From: JANQRA01 sp035550735
Lineage (GTDB): Bacteria; Actinomycetota; Acidimicrobiia; Spongiisociales; ZC4RG35
Assembly (NCBI GenBank): GCA_035550735.1
Contig: DASZOM010000039.1
Coordinates: 1-22,632, forward strand
DNA: 22,632 nt
Direction of reading: 5' to 3'
Notes under the pieces: generated by a model
What the model saw: the letters and a program-made list of their open reading frames with translations, nothing else
Databases searched by the model: none
Told to the model about the DNA's origin: nothing
Shown here: one piece after another, positions 7,259 to 14,478 of the stretch
Numbering within the stretch: position 1 is the first letter of the stretch
How the letters are laid out: each line of letters starts with the position of its first letter
Program-made: the position numbers and the translations under genes

Positions 7259-7893
7259 AGCACGTCCCTCACGTGGTCGTGCCCGCACCATGGCAGGGTC
7301 GCGAGGTCGCCCTCTCGATACTGCAGTGGAAGCATCTCAACAAGGTCCTGCGTCTCAAACGCGGGGACCCGGTCAGCTACACCGACGGTCTCGGAGTGAT
7401 CGGGAGCGGCCTCTTGGGGAGTCAGGTGATCGAACGGGGGGAGGAGCGACGAGTCGAGCGGCCCACGAACCTCTCCATCGCCGTCTCGCCGCCTTCCAGC
7501 AAGGATCGGCAGCGATATCTGGTCGAGAAGCTGGCGGAGCTGGGTGTGGCCCGTCTCGTATGGCTCCAAACCAGACACGGGAACAGCCGGGCGGCCAACC
7601 CGGGCAAGGTGTTTTCCTGGGTGTTGGCTGCCACCGAACAGTCGCGGGGTGCCTGGCTCATGGAGACGTCCGACGAGCATGTCGAGCTGTCTGCGATCGA
7701 AGGATCGGTGGTCATCTGTCACCCCGGAGGGGACACGAATCCGGGCGAGGCCGATGTGGTCGTCATCGGGCCCGAGGGTGGTTTCGCCGAAGACGAGATC
7801 CCGCCGAATGCCCGTCTCTGGGACCTGGGACCGACCATCCTCCGGGTGGAGACCGCGGCCCTGGTGGCCGCGTCACGAATTGTCGCCTGGTAG
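7255..7893 (+). CDS. rsmE: 16S rRNA (uracil1498-N3)-methyltransferase
   Basis: A 212-residue SPOUT-class methyltransferase that methylates U1498 of 16S rRNA using S-adenosylmethionine. The N-terminal PUA-like RNA-binding domain includes LSILQWKHLNKVLRLKRGD. The trefoil-knot domain carries the diagnostic VVIGPEGGFAEDEIP and, near the end, ILRVETAALVA. The GTG at 7255 overlaps the dnaJ stop (GTGA) and gives a protein slightly shorter than the usual 230-250 residues. An in-frame start at 7207 would lie deep within dnaJ. The stop codon TAG is part of an inverted repeat preceding the next gene. Confidence 0.92.
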   Translation: MKHVPHVVVPAPWQGREVALSILQWKHLNKVLRLKRGDPVSYTDGLGVIGSGLLGSQVIERGEERRVERPTNLSIAVSPPSSKDRQRYLVEKLAELGVARLVWLQTRHGNSRAANPGKVFSWVLAATEQSRGAWLMETSDEHVELSAIEGSVVICHPGGDTNPGEADVVVIGPEGGFAEDEIPPNARLWDLGPTILRVETAALVAASRIVAW

Positions 7894-7909
7894 TGCAATC
7901 GGGCACTAC
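7890..7909. repeat. Perfect 7-bp inverted repeat between rsmE and the BldD-like gene (operator or terminator)
   Basis: GTAGTGC (7890-7896) and GCACTAC (7903-7909) are exact reverse complements separated by AATCGG. The repeat overlaps the rsmE stop codon and ends 6 nt before the TAGGAT hexamer, covering the expected -35 position of the downstream promoter. It could be a 7-bp terminator hairpin for rsmE (no T tract follows) or an operator. The AGTGC...GCACT half-sites resemble the AGTGA...TCACC type sites known for Streptomyces BldD, which controls its own gene. Operator function is inference. Confidence 0.6.
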
Positions 7910-7915
7910 TGCGGA

Positions 7916-7921
7916 TAGGAT
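7916..7921 (+). promoter_or_regulatory. Candidate -10 hexamer TAGGAT of the BldD-like gene
   Basis: TAGGAT is placed so that transcription would begin near 7928. This leaves a leader of about 22 nt containing GGGAGCGG (7937-7944) in front of the TTG start at 7950. The upstream inverted repeat covers the -35 zone. Confidence 0.45.
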
Positions 7922-7949
7922 GTTGCGGCACGGATCGGGAGCGGAATTC

Positions 7950-8351
7950 TTGGCAGAGGACTTCAACTACGCGCTCGGGCAACGCCTGCGGGCGGCCCGG
8001 CGTCAGCGCGGTTGGTCATTGGGCGATGTTGAGAGCCATACCGTGGGCGAGTTCAAGGCCTCGGTGGTTGGCGCATACGAACGCGGCGAGCGAGCGATCT
8101 CGGTGCAGCGTTTCGTCCGGCTCTCCGACATCTACGGAACACCCGCGTCCGATCTGCTGCCTGCCCCTTCGGACTCCGGTCTGGTGATCGATCTCGAGGC
8201 CCTGGCCTCCGACGACGGTGACCTGGTCGATCGCTATCTCGCCGCCATCCAGATGATGCGCAAGAGCCCCGGGGTGGACGAGGTGCGGGACTCCGACCGG
8301 GCCGTGATCAGCTCTTTGCTGCAGTCGGTCCGGACTCGCGGGCTCGACTGA
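7950..8351 (+). CDS. BldD-like XRE-family transcriptional regulator
   Basis: A 133-residue protein aligning along its length with BldD, the Streptomyces developmental master regulator that dimerises on c-di-GMP. The N-terminal helix-turn-helix spans residues 8-70 (LGQRLRAARRQRGWSLGDVE; VVGAYERGERAISVQRF; YGTPASDLLP). It is followed by the BldD-type linker VIDLEAL and a helical C-terminal domain with RYLAAIQMMR. BldD binds c-di-GMP through RXD-x8-RXXD: here RDSD (113-116) keeps the second half, but the first half reads R104-K-S106 and the spacing is two residues shorter. The TTG start is chosen because MAEDFNYALGQRLR matches the BldD N-terminus and GGGAGCGG lies just upstream; ATG 7920 and TTG 7923 are in frame but overlap the -10. 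It sits alone between rsmE and phoH with its own promoter. Confidence 0.82.
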   Translation: MAEDFNYALGQRLRAARRQRGWSLGDVESHTVGEFKASVVGAYERGERAISVQRFVRLSDIYGTPASDLLPAPSDSGLVIDLEALASDDGDLVDRYLAAIQMMRKSPGVDEVRDSDRAVISSLLQSVRTRGLD

Positions 8352-8379
8352 CGCTCCGCCTTCCTTTCCCAAGGGCAGG

Positions 8380-8399
8380 CACTCGATAGAATGTGAGTG
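8380..8399. repeat. Imperfect CIRCE-like inverted repeat at the phoH promoter
   Basis: CACTC (8380-8384) and GAGTG (8395-8399) form an inverted repeat with a 10-nt spacer, centred on the TAGAAT hexamer and running into the start codon. The HrcA operator CIRCE is TTAGCACTC-N9-GAGTGCTAA, so the core half-sites agree but the flanks do not and the spacer is one base too long. It may be chance or an unrelated operator. Confidence 0.3.
8387..8392 (+). promoter_or_regulatory. Candidate -10 hexamer TAGAAT of phoH
   Basis: TAGAAT matches TATAAT in five of six positions and lies 4 nt before the GTG at 8397. A start of transcription at 8398-8400 would make that GTG too early, so either the spacing is tight or translation begins at the in-frame GTG at 8424. 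Confidence 0.4.
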
Positions 8400-9392
8400 A
8401 TCCGCCTACCCGAGGCGTTATCTGTGTCCCCGGACTCCATCGAATCGCGTCTACGCGTACCCAGTCATCACCTGCTTTTCGACCTCATAGGAGAGTCGGA
8501 TAGGCATCTCCGCCAGGTGGAGGACCTCCTTCCCGAGGTCCACTTTCTCGCGCGCGGTGACGAGGTCGTGCTCACCGGGCCACAGACCGCGGTCGAGCGT
8601 GCCCGCACGGTGCTCGACGAGCTGTTGATCCTCGTACAAGAGGGCCAGGTGCTCGACGAGGGACGGGTCGCCGAAGTGGTGAAGATGGTGGGTGACGACG
8701 TGCCCAGCCCCTCGGTGGTGCTCAGCGACGGTATCCCCGTCGGACGGGGCCGGATGATCCGCCCCAAGACCCATGGTCAGCAGAAGTACATGGAGGCGAT
8801 CAGGGAGAACACCCTCACCTTCGGGATCGGGCCGGCGGGCACGGGCAAGACCTATCTGGCCATGGCGGCCGCGGTCGACAGCCTGATCAACGGCTCGGTT
8901 CGCCGCATCATCCTCACCCGCCCCGCGGTGGAGGCCGGCGAGCGTCTCGGCTTCCTGCCCGGTGACCTGACAGCAAAGGTCGATCCCTATCTGCGTCCTC
9001 TGTACGACGCGCTGTGGGACATGCTCGGGCCCGAGGAGACGGCGTCGCTGATCGACCGGGGAACCATCGAGATCGCTCCGCTCGCTTATATGAGAGGCAG
9101 GACCCTCAACGACGCCTGCGTGATCCTCGACGAGGCTCAGAACACCACGCCGGAGCAAATGAAGATGTTTCTCACCCGCCTCGGGTTCAATTCCAAGATG
9201 ATCATCACCGGCGACATCAGCCAGACCGACCTTCCCACCGGTCGGCGTTCCGGGCTCCGCGTCGTCCGTGACATCCTGCGGGACATCCCCGGTGTCGCTT
9301 TCACCGAGCTGACCTCCCGTGACGTGGTGCGACACCGCATCGTGGCGTCCATAGTCGAGGCCTACCAGCGCTTCGAGGCGACCGAGTCGTGA
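8397..9392 (+). CDS. phoH: PhoH-like ATPase
   Basis: A 331-residue PhoH family P-loop ATPase, widely conserved next to ybeY and presumed to act in RNA metabolism. The N-terminal 120 residues form the family's KH-like region (LIGESDRHLRQVEDLLPEVHF). The ATPase core has FGIGPAGTGKTYLA (Walker A, residues 145-152), ILTRPAVEAGERLGFLPGDL, DPYLRPLYDAL and the Walker B ILDEAQN (243-249), then IITGDISQTDLP and VRHRIV. The GTG at 8397 opens the frame; the GTG at 8424 (MSPDSIES...) is an equally plausible start because the -10-like TAGAAT is only 4 nt from the first. The stop overlaps the pgpH start in a GTGA, indicating coupled translation. Confidence 0.94.
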   Translation: MIRLPEALSVSPDSIESRLRVPSHHLLFDLIGESDRHLRQVEDLLPEVHFLARGDEVVLTGPQTAVERARTVLDELLILVQEGQVLDEGRVAEVVKMVGDDVPSPSVVLSDGIPVGRGRMIRPKTHGQQKYMEAIRENTLTFGIGPAGTGKTYLAMAAAVDSLINGSVRRIILTRPAVEAGERLGFLPGDLTAKVDPYLRPLYDALWDMLGPEETASLIDRGTIEIAPLAYMRGRTLNDACVILDEAQNTTPEQMKMFLTRLGFNSKMIITGDISQTDLPTGRRSGLRVVRDILRDIPGVAFTELTSRDVVRHRIVASIVEAYQRFEATES

Positions 9393-11917
9393 TCGACCGG
9401 TCGACTCTCGTGAGAGGAGCGATCTTCCTCGCCACCGTGGCCGCGGTGTGGGGCGTCCTCATCATCGACCCCAGCGGGGCGGATTCCGGGCTCGCCGTCG
9501 GGGAGGTTGCGAAGCGGCGCTATGTGGCCGAGCGCACCGCTCCCGTAGTCGACGTCGAGGAGACCGAGCGTCTCAAGGAGCTGGCTCGTGAGGATGTGAT
9601 CCCGCCGCTCTATCGGGACGAGACGGTGGAGGCGTCCGTCAAGGACGCCGTCTCTGCGGTGTTCGACGATCTGACCGCACTGGCGATTGGCGATGCGCCA
9701 CTTCCCAATGAAGGCGAGATCCCGGAGTTGCCACCCGAGGAGGAGACCACCACCACCGCTCCCTCCGATGAGGAGGAGACCACGGCAACGACACCCGCAC
9801 CTCCGGCCACGATCACAGGGATCGTCTTCGTCGATGCCGATGGCGATGGCGCCTACAACCCTGACCCGGAGACGGTAGGCAGCGACATTCCCCTGCCCGC
9901 CATCGCCGTCGAAGTCGGGACCCACGAGGAGACGGTCACATTGGAGACGGACGCCGAGGGGGTCTGGGCCCACGATTACGCCGGAGGCCCGGCGGTGGTG
10001 GCGGTCAACCCCGAGGATCCTCAGATCCCGAGGGGTTATCACGTCAGCACCCAGAATCGGGGTCAGCTGATCGAGTGTGATCCGGGCGACACCTGTGAGA
10101 CTGCCAACGTCGGGCTCGGGGCCGTGCTCCGTCCCATCAGCGAGGTGGTCGAGACGATCGCCGAGGAGCACGCCATCAACGACGAGACCGCGCTCTACCT
10201 GGCGACGGTCGCCGCCGACGACGTGGAGCGGGCCGCCCTCGGACAGGCTCTGTGGCTCCCCGACATTCGACAGGTCGCCGAGACCGAGGTGACGGTGCAG
10301 CTCGCCAACGGGATCGAGGAGGACGAGGAGCGGGAAGCCCGCACCGAGGTGCAGGAAGACCCGACCACCGTCCTCCATGCCGAGAGTGGCGTCATCGACC
10401 CCGAGGGGGCGATGGCGGCCGCGGAGATCGTGGCCATCAACCTCGAGGCGAACATGCTGGTCGACGAGGACCTCTATGCCCAGCGGCAGCTGGCTGCGGC
10501 GGCCCGTGTCGAGAACCAGGTGGTCGAGTATCTCGAGGATCAGGAGATCGTCGACGAGGGGGAGATCCTGACGGCGCTCGACATCGCTGCGATCGAGGCC
10601 ACCAGCTCGGCCGTCATCGATGAGCAGTCGACTGGTGGGCTGTTCGCCGTGATCACCGTTCTCGTGTCGCTCATCGGGCTCTACCTGGCACGCTTCCGAC
10701 CCGAGTTCTGGTCACGTCCCCGCATGGTCGCCCTATTCGGGATCATGCTGGTCATCGCCGCCGGTGCGATCAGGGCAACAGTGGAGCTCCAGGAGGACTT
10801 CACCTGGTACGTGTTACCCGCGGTGGCCTTCGGCTTCGTCACCGCCGTCCTCTTCGACCAGCGCATCGCGATCCTGATGGCCCTCGCGGTCGGCGTGGTC
10901 GCCGCGGCCGGCACCCTCGACCTGGGGGCAACCGTCTACGGGATCCTCGCCGCCCTTGCGCCGATCCCCTTCGTTTCCGCGGTGAGCAGCCGCGGGGCGT
11001 TCCGCAATGCGGTCGTCATGTCCTCGCTGGTCGCCGCCGGCATCGCCGCCGCCACGTCGTGGTTCTTCCACGTCGGCGCCGATTCGTCCGTCACCGAGAC
11101 CGTCGGCGTGTCTCTCGTCTGGGCGTTCGGTGTTTCCGTCATCGCATCTCTGCTCGGCCTTGCCGCCTTGCAGTTCTTCGAGTCGGCGTTCGACATCACC
11201 ACCACGCTCGGGCTGCTGGACCTCACCGACCGCAATCACGAGGCCCTGCAGATGCTGCAGGAGAAGGCGTTCGGCACCTTCAACCATTCCCTGATGGTGG
11301 GCACGCTCGCCGACGCCGCGGCGAGATCCATCGGTGCCAACGCCATCCTGGCGAGGGCCATGGCCTACTACCACGACCTGGGCAAGACCGAGAACCCCAC
11401 CTTCTTCATCGAGAACCAGTTCGGTATGAGCAATCCCCACGACCATCTCGACCCGAGGCAGTCAGCAGAGATCATCCGTGGCCACGTCACATCCGGGGTC
11501 GAGCTGGCGGCGCGCTACAACATCCCGACGGACGTCACCGAGGGCATCGTCAGCCACCACGGTGACGGGGTCATGCGATTCTTCTACGAGAGGGCCCGTC
11601 AGATCCACGGTGTCGACGTAGACATCGACGAGTTCCGCCACATCGGGCACAAGCCCCGCACCCAGGAGTCGGCGATACTCATGCTGGCCGACTCCCTCGA
11701 GGCCGCATGTCGGGCGGTGTTCCAGACCGAGGAGCCCAGCCCGGACGCCATCGAGAAGGTGGTAGACCGGATCATGGACGAGAAGAGGGAGGACGGTCAG
11801 CTCTCGGAGTCACCGCTCACCCTCGCAGAGCTGACCAAGATCAGACAGGCCTTCCTCGACTCGCTGATCGGCCATTACCATCAGCGCATCGCATACCCGA
11901 ACTTTCCCGGTAGTTGA
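9389..11917 (+). CDS. pgpH: PgpH/YqfF-type membrane HD phosphodiesterase with an inserted SdrD-B-like domain
   Basis: An 842-residue 7TMR-HD protein; characterised members (Listeria PgpH) hydrolyse c-di-AMP to pApA. An N-terminal membrane helix (residues about 6-24) leads to an extracellular 7TMR-HDED domain to about residue 412, a seven-helix membrane bundle (about 415-610) and a cytoplasmic HD domain. Its metal ligands are visible: FNHSLMVG (H633), YYHDLGK (H662-D663), FFIENQFG, IIRGHV and IVSHHGDG. The extracellular domain is interrupted by a Thr/Glu/Pro-rich linker (about 110-140) and an SdrD-B-like beta-sandwich (about 142-240): ITGIVFVDADGDGAY with Asp 149, 151 and 153 spaced as a calcium site, a DAEGVW turn, and CETANVGLG at its end. 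The family is normally about 700-720 residues without this domain, which accounts for the extra length. It starts with GTG overlapping the phoH stop. Confidence 0.93.
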   Translation: MIDRSTLVRGAIFLATVAAVWGVLIIDPSGADSGLAVGEVAKRRYVAERTAPVVDVEETERLKELAREDVIPPLYRDETVEASVKDAVSAVFDDLTALAIGDAPLPNEGEIPELPPEEETTTTAPSDEEETTATTPAPPATITGIVFVDADGDGAYNPDPETVGSDIPLPAIAVEVGTHEETVTLETDAEGVWAHDYAGGPAVVAVNPEDPQIPRGYHVSTQNRGQLIECDPGDTCETANVGLGAVLRPISEVVETIAEEHAINDETALYLATVAADDVERAALGQALWLPDIRQVAETEVTVQLANGIEEDEEREARTEVQEDPTTVLHAESGVIDPEGAMAAAEIVAINLEANMLVDEDLYAQRQLAAAARVENQVVEYLEDQEIVDEGEILTALDIAAIEATSSAVIDEQSTGGLFAVITVLVSLIGLYLARFRPEFWSRPRMVALFGIMLVIAAGAIRATVELQEDFTWYVLPAVAFGFVTAVLFDQRIAILMALAVGVVAAAGTLDLGATVYGILAALAPIPFVSAVSSRGAFRNAVVMSSLVAAGIAAATSWFFHVGADSSVTETVGVSLVWAFGVSVIASLLGLAALQFFESAFDITTTLGLLDLTDRNHEALQMLQEKAFGTFNHSLMVGTLADAAARSIGANAILARAMAYYHDLGKTENPTFFIENQFGMSNPHDHLDPRQSAEIIRGHVTSGVELAARYNIPTDVTEGIVSHHGDGVMRFFYERARQIHGVDVDIDEFRHIGHKPRTQESAILMLADSLEAACRAVFQTEEPSPDAIEKVVDRIMDEKREDGQLSESPLTLAELTKIRQAFLDSLIGHYHQRIAYPNFPGS

Positions 11918-11938
11918 TGGACGATCCGTCTAGTCCGA

Positions 11939-11954
11939 AGGGGCATCGCCCCCT
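11939..11954 (+). promoter_or_regulatory. GC-rich hairpin immediately before the ybeY start codon
   Basis: GGGGC (11940-11944) and GCCCC (11948-11952) pair around ATC; an alternative pairing is AGGGG/CCCCT (11939-11943 with 11950-11954) around six bases. The structure fills the short gap between pgpH and ybeY, ends directly at the GTG and occupies the place of a ribosome binding site. It could lower ybeY translation or act as a weak terminator; no T tract follows. Confidence 0.3.
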
Positions 11955-12419
11955 GTGAGTGTTTTTCTCGCCGACGAGCAGTCGGAGCAGGTCGCCGTCG
12001 GCGATCTGCACTCCCTGGCGGAGTCGATCCTGGCCGAAGAGGGCTACCCCGACGACGCGGAGGTCACCGTCCTCCTGGTCGACGAGTCCGAGATGGCCTC
12101 CTACAACGAGCGATTCCTCGATCGCCACGGGTCCACCGACGTCCTCGCCTTCCCGGTGGAGGAGTTGCTACCCGGCGTCGTCCCCGACCACGACCCTCAC
12201 GGTCCGCCGCTCATCCTCGGTGACGTGGTGATCGCCCCCGGATACGTTCGACGCCAGGCGGAGGAGCACGAGGTGACCTTCGACGACGAGATGGCACTGA
12301 TGGTCACCCACGGGATCCTCCATCTCCTCGGCTATGACCATGTCGACGAGGACGAGGCCGAGCGGATGGAGGAGAGGGAGCGCGTCCTCCTTGCCAAGAG
12401 GGGAGTGGTCCGACGATGA
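11955..12419 (+). CDS. ybeY: Endoribonuclease YbeY (rRNA maturation factor)
   Basis: A 154-residue zinc metalloprotein needed in other bacteria for 16S rRNA 3'-end maturation and ribosome quality control. The signature HGILHLLGYDH supplies the three zinc-binding histidines H119, H123 and H129. The family motif STDVLAFP and the strand ILGDVVIAP are also present. The start is the GTG at 11955, 37 nt after pgpH, with a hairpin rather than a recognisable ribosome binding site upstream. The stop overlaps the next start in ATGA. The phoH-(pgpH)-ybeY association is one of the most conserved in bacteria. Confidence 0.95.
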   Translation: MSVFLADEQSEQVAVGDLHSLAESILAEEGYPDDAEVTVLLVDESEMASYNERFLDRHGSTDVLAFPVEELLPGVVPDHDPHGPPLILGDVVIAPGYVRRQAEEHEVTFDDEMALMVTHGILHLLGYDHVDEDEAERMEERERVLLAKRGVVRR

Positions 12420-13600
12420 CCGTGCTGGCCATGGTCCTGGCGATACTGTGCGTTCTGTTCGCCGCCTGGCTTCGGGCTGCGGGTACCGCCATCACCCGCA
12501 TCGCGAGGGCCGACGCCCTTCGTGATGCTTCCGACGACATCAGGGGCGCCGAGGGCGTCGCCGAGCTGTTGGAGAGCCGCGAGGCGATCAGCCCTGCGAT
12601 CGGCGTGTTGGCATCCGCATTCCTCGTGGTCGGTTCGGTCGTCGCCACGGCCGTGCTCGCCCGTGCCCTCCCGGTGGCCGGAGCGGTCGGCGTCGCCCTG
12701 GGCGTGGGCATCGTCGCCTTCCTCGCCGGCGACCTCATACCTCGTCGGCTCGGCCGGCTCGAGCCCGGTCGTCTGGCCTACCGATCCCACCGGGTCCTGG
12801 CAGGTGCGGTCCGGATCGGCGGCTGGGCCAATGACCTCATCCCTGAGACGGACAACGGCGTCGAGGAGGTCGGTGAGACGGCGGAGGAGGAGGCGGAGGA
12901 GCAGGAGCGTGAGCTGATCGACTCGGTGCTCGAATTCGGCGAGACCATCGTTCGCGAGGTGATGACCCCGAGACCCGACATGGTGACCATCGACCAGTCG
13001 GACTCCATCGACGAGCTCATCAGGGTGGCCACCGACGAGGGCTATTCCCGTCTCCCGGTGACGGCGAACGGGGACGTGGTGGGGATGGTGATCGTCAAGG
13101 ATCTCTTGAGGATGTTGACGGACGAGAAGAGACCGATGCTGGTGAGCGAGGTGATGCGCCCGGTGGAGTTCGTGCCCGAGACCAAGCTCGCCGCCGCCCT
13201 CCTCGCCGAGATGCAGGAGAGCCGCACCCATCAAGTGATCGTCGTCGACGAGTACGGCGACGTCGCCGGTCTGGTGACCATCGAGGACCTCCTCGAGGAG
13301 CTGGTCGGTGAGATCACCGACGAGACCGACTCGGAGCAGGCGATGATCATGCCGCTTGGCAGCGGATGGTGGGTGGACGGCCGGCTCCCGGTTCATGAGC
13401 TGATCAAGGTCACCGGTGTCGAGGTCTCCGAGGTCGACGGTGACACCGTGGGTGGCCTGGTACTCGACCTGGCGGAACGTGTGCCCGAGGAGGGCGAGGT
13501 CTTCGAATTCGAGCAGCTCGAGCTGACGGTGACCCGCATGCAGGGCCGCCGGGTGGCCGAGGTCACCGTCGCCGTCACGGAGCGGACCGAGCCCAGGTGA
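12416..13600 (+). CDS. CNNM/CorC-type membrane protein with CBS pair (hemolysin C family)
   Basis: A 394-residue protein of the CorC/HlyC/CNNM group, linked in other bacteria to magnesium export or homeostasis. The N-terminal membrane part has hydrophobic segments at about 2-24, 60-82 and 86-112. It is followed by FLAGDLIPRRLGRLEP, which corresponds to the GELIPK motif of DUF21 domains but is divergent. After an acidic linker (ETAEEEAEEQERELIDSVLE) come two CBS domains: REVMTPRPDMVTID...GYSRLPV..NGDVVGMVIVKDLL and SEVMRPVEFVPET...THQVIVVDEYGDVAGLVTIEDLLEELVGEI. The last 80 residues form the CorC_HlyC domain (WWVDGRLPVHELIKVTG...TVGGLVLDLAERVPEEGEVF). The DUF21 part is short and poorly conserved, so transport activity is uncertain. 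It is coupled to ybeY (ATGA) and era (GTGA), as in mycobacteria. Confidence 0.88.
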   Translation: MTVLAMVLAILCVLFAAWLRAAGTAITRIARADALRDASDDIRGAEGVAELLESREAISPAIGVLASAFLVVGSVVATAVLARALPVAGAVGVALGVGIVAFLAGDLIPRRLGRLEPGRLAYRSHRVLAGAVRIGGWANDLIPETDNGVEEVGETAEEEAEEQERELIDSVLEFGETIVREVMTPRPDMVTIDQSDSIDELIRVATDEGYSRLPVTANGDVVGMVIVKDLLRMLTDEKRPMLVSEVMRPVEFVPETKLAAALLAEMQESRTHQVIVVDEYGDVAGLVTIEDLLEELVGEITDETDSEQAMIMPLGSGWWVDGRLPVHELIKVTGVEVSEVDGDTVGGLVLDLAERVPEEGEVFEFEQLELTVTRMQGRRVAEVTVAVTERTEPR

Positions 13601-14478
13601 AGTCGGGCTTCGTCGCCGTCGTCGGGCGGCCAAACGTCGGCAAGTCGACCCTGGTCAACCGGATGGTGGGGACCAAGGTGGCCATCACCTCGACCCGTCC
13701 GCAGACGACGAGGAACACGATTCGCGGCGTGGTCCACGGCGAAGACCATCAGATCGTCCTGGTCGACACTCCAGGTCTGCACAAGCCGAAGACGGAGTTG
13801 GGGAACCGTCTCAACTCGCTGGTCTACGGGACGCTTCGCGAAGCCGACCTCGTGGTGTTCGTCATCGACGCGACGATGCCGGTGGGCCCGGGTGACCGCC
13901 TGATCTCGGAGCGCCTCGTCGAGGCAGGGTCCGATGTGGTGGTGGCGGTGAACAAGGTGGACGCCGCCTCGAAGACCCAAGTCGTTTCCCAGCTGGTGGC
14001 TGCCGCGGAGTGGCCCTTCCCCGACTACTTCCCGATCTCCGCCGCCACCGGCGAGGGTGTCGGCGAGCTGATCTCAGAGATCGTCGCCCGGCTGCCAGAT
14101 GGACCGCCCTACTACCCGGAGGACATGGTCACCGACCAGCCGGAGGCGCTCATCGTCGGTGAGATCGTGCGGGAGAAGTTCCTGGAACGGCTCAGTGACG
14201 AGCTGCCCCACGCCCTTGTGGTGAGGGTCACGGAGATGACGACGCTCGACAACGGCGTGCTTCAGATCGACGCCGACGTGATCGTCGAACGCGACAGCCA
14301 GAAGGGGATCGTGATCGGCAAGGGTGGGGCAATGCTGGGGGCCGCCGGGGCGGAGGCTCGCCAGGAGCTGGAAGCGCTTTTCGGGACCAAGGTGCATCTC
14401 GAACTGCGCGTGGTCGTCGAGAAGGACTGGCAGCACCAGCCGGTGTTGCTCGATCGGCTCGGCTTCGAGAAGCAATGA
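13597..14478 (+). CDS. era: GTPase Era (ribosome assembly)
   Basis: A 293-residue GTPase that binds the 3' end of 16S rRNA during 30S assembly. The GTPase motifs are GRPNVGKST (G1, residues 10-18), the switch I region TSTRPQTTRNTIRG, DTPGLHKPKTELGNRL (G3) and NKVD (G4). The C-terminal KH domain carries VIGKGGAMLGAAGAEARQEL and ends in the typical LRVVVEKDWQ stretch. The GTG at 13597 overlaps the stop of the CorC-type gene (GTGA) and gives full family length with MKSGFVAVVGRPN. The stop in turn overlaps the next start (ATGA), so an unrelated flavoenzyme is translationally coupled to era. Confidence 0.96.
   Translation: MKSGFVAVVGRPNVGKSTLVNRMVGTKVAITSTRPQTTRNTIRGVVHGEDHQIVLVDTPGLHKPKTELGNRLNSLVYGTLREADLVVFVIDATMPVGPGDRLISERLVEAGSDVVVAVNKVDAASKTQVVSQLVAAAEWPFPDYFPISAATGEGVGELISEIVARLPDGPPYYPEDMVTDQPEALIVGEIVREKFLERLSDELPHALVVRVTEMTTLDNGVLQIDADVIVERDSQKGIVIGKGGAMLGAAGAEARQELEALFGTKVHLELRVVVEKDWQHQPVLLDRLGFEKQ

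Noticed and set aside
12332..13633. 433-codon minus-strand open frame opposite the CorC-type gene
   Set aside because: Shadow frame with no motif; the CBS domains on the plus strand are intact.
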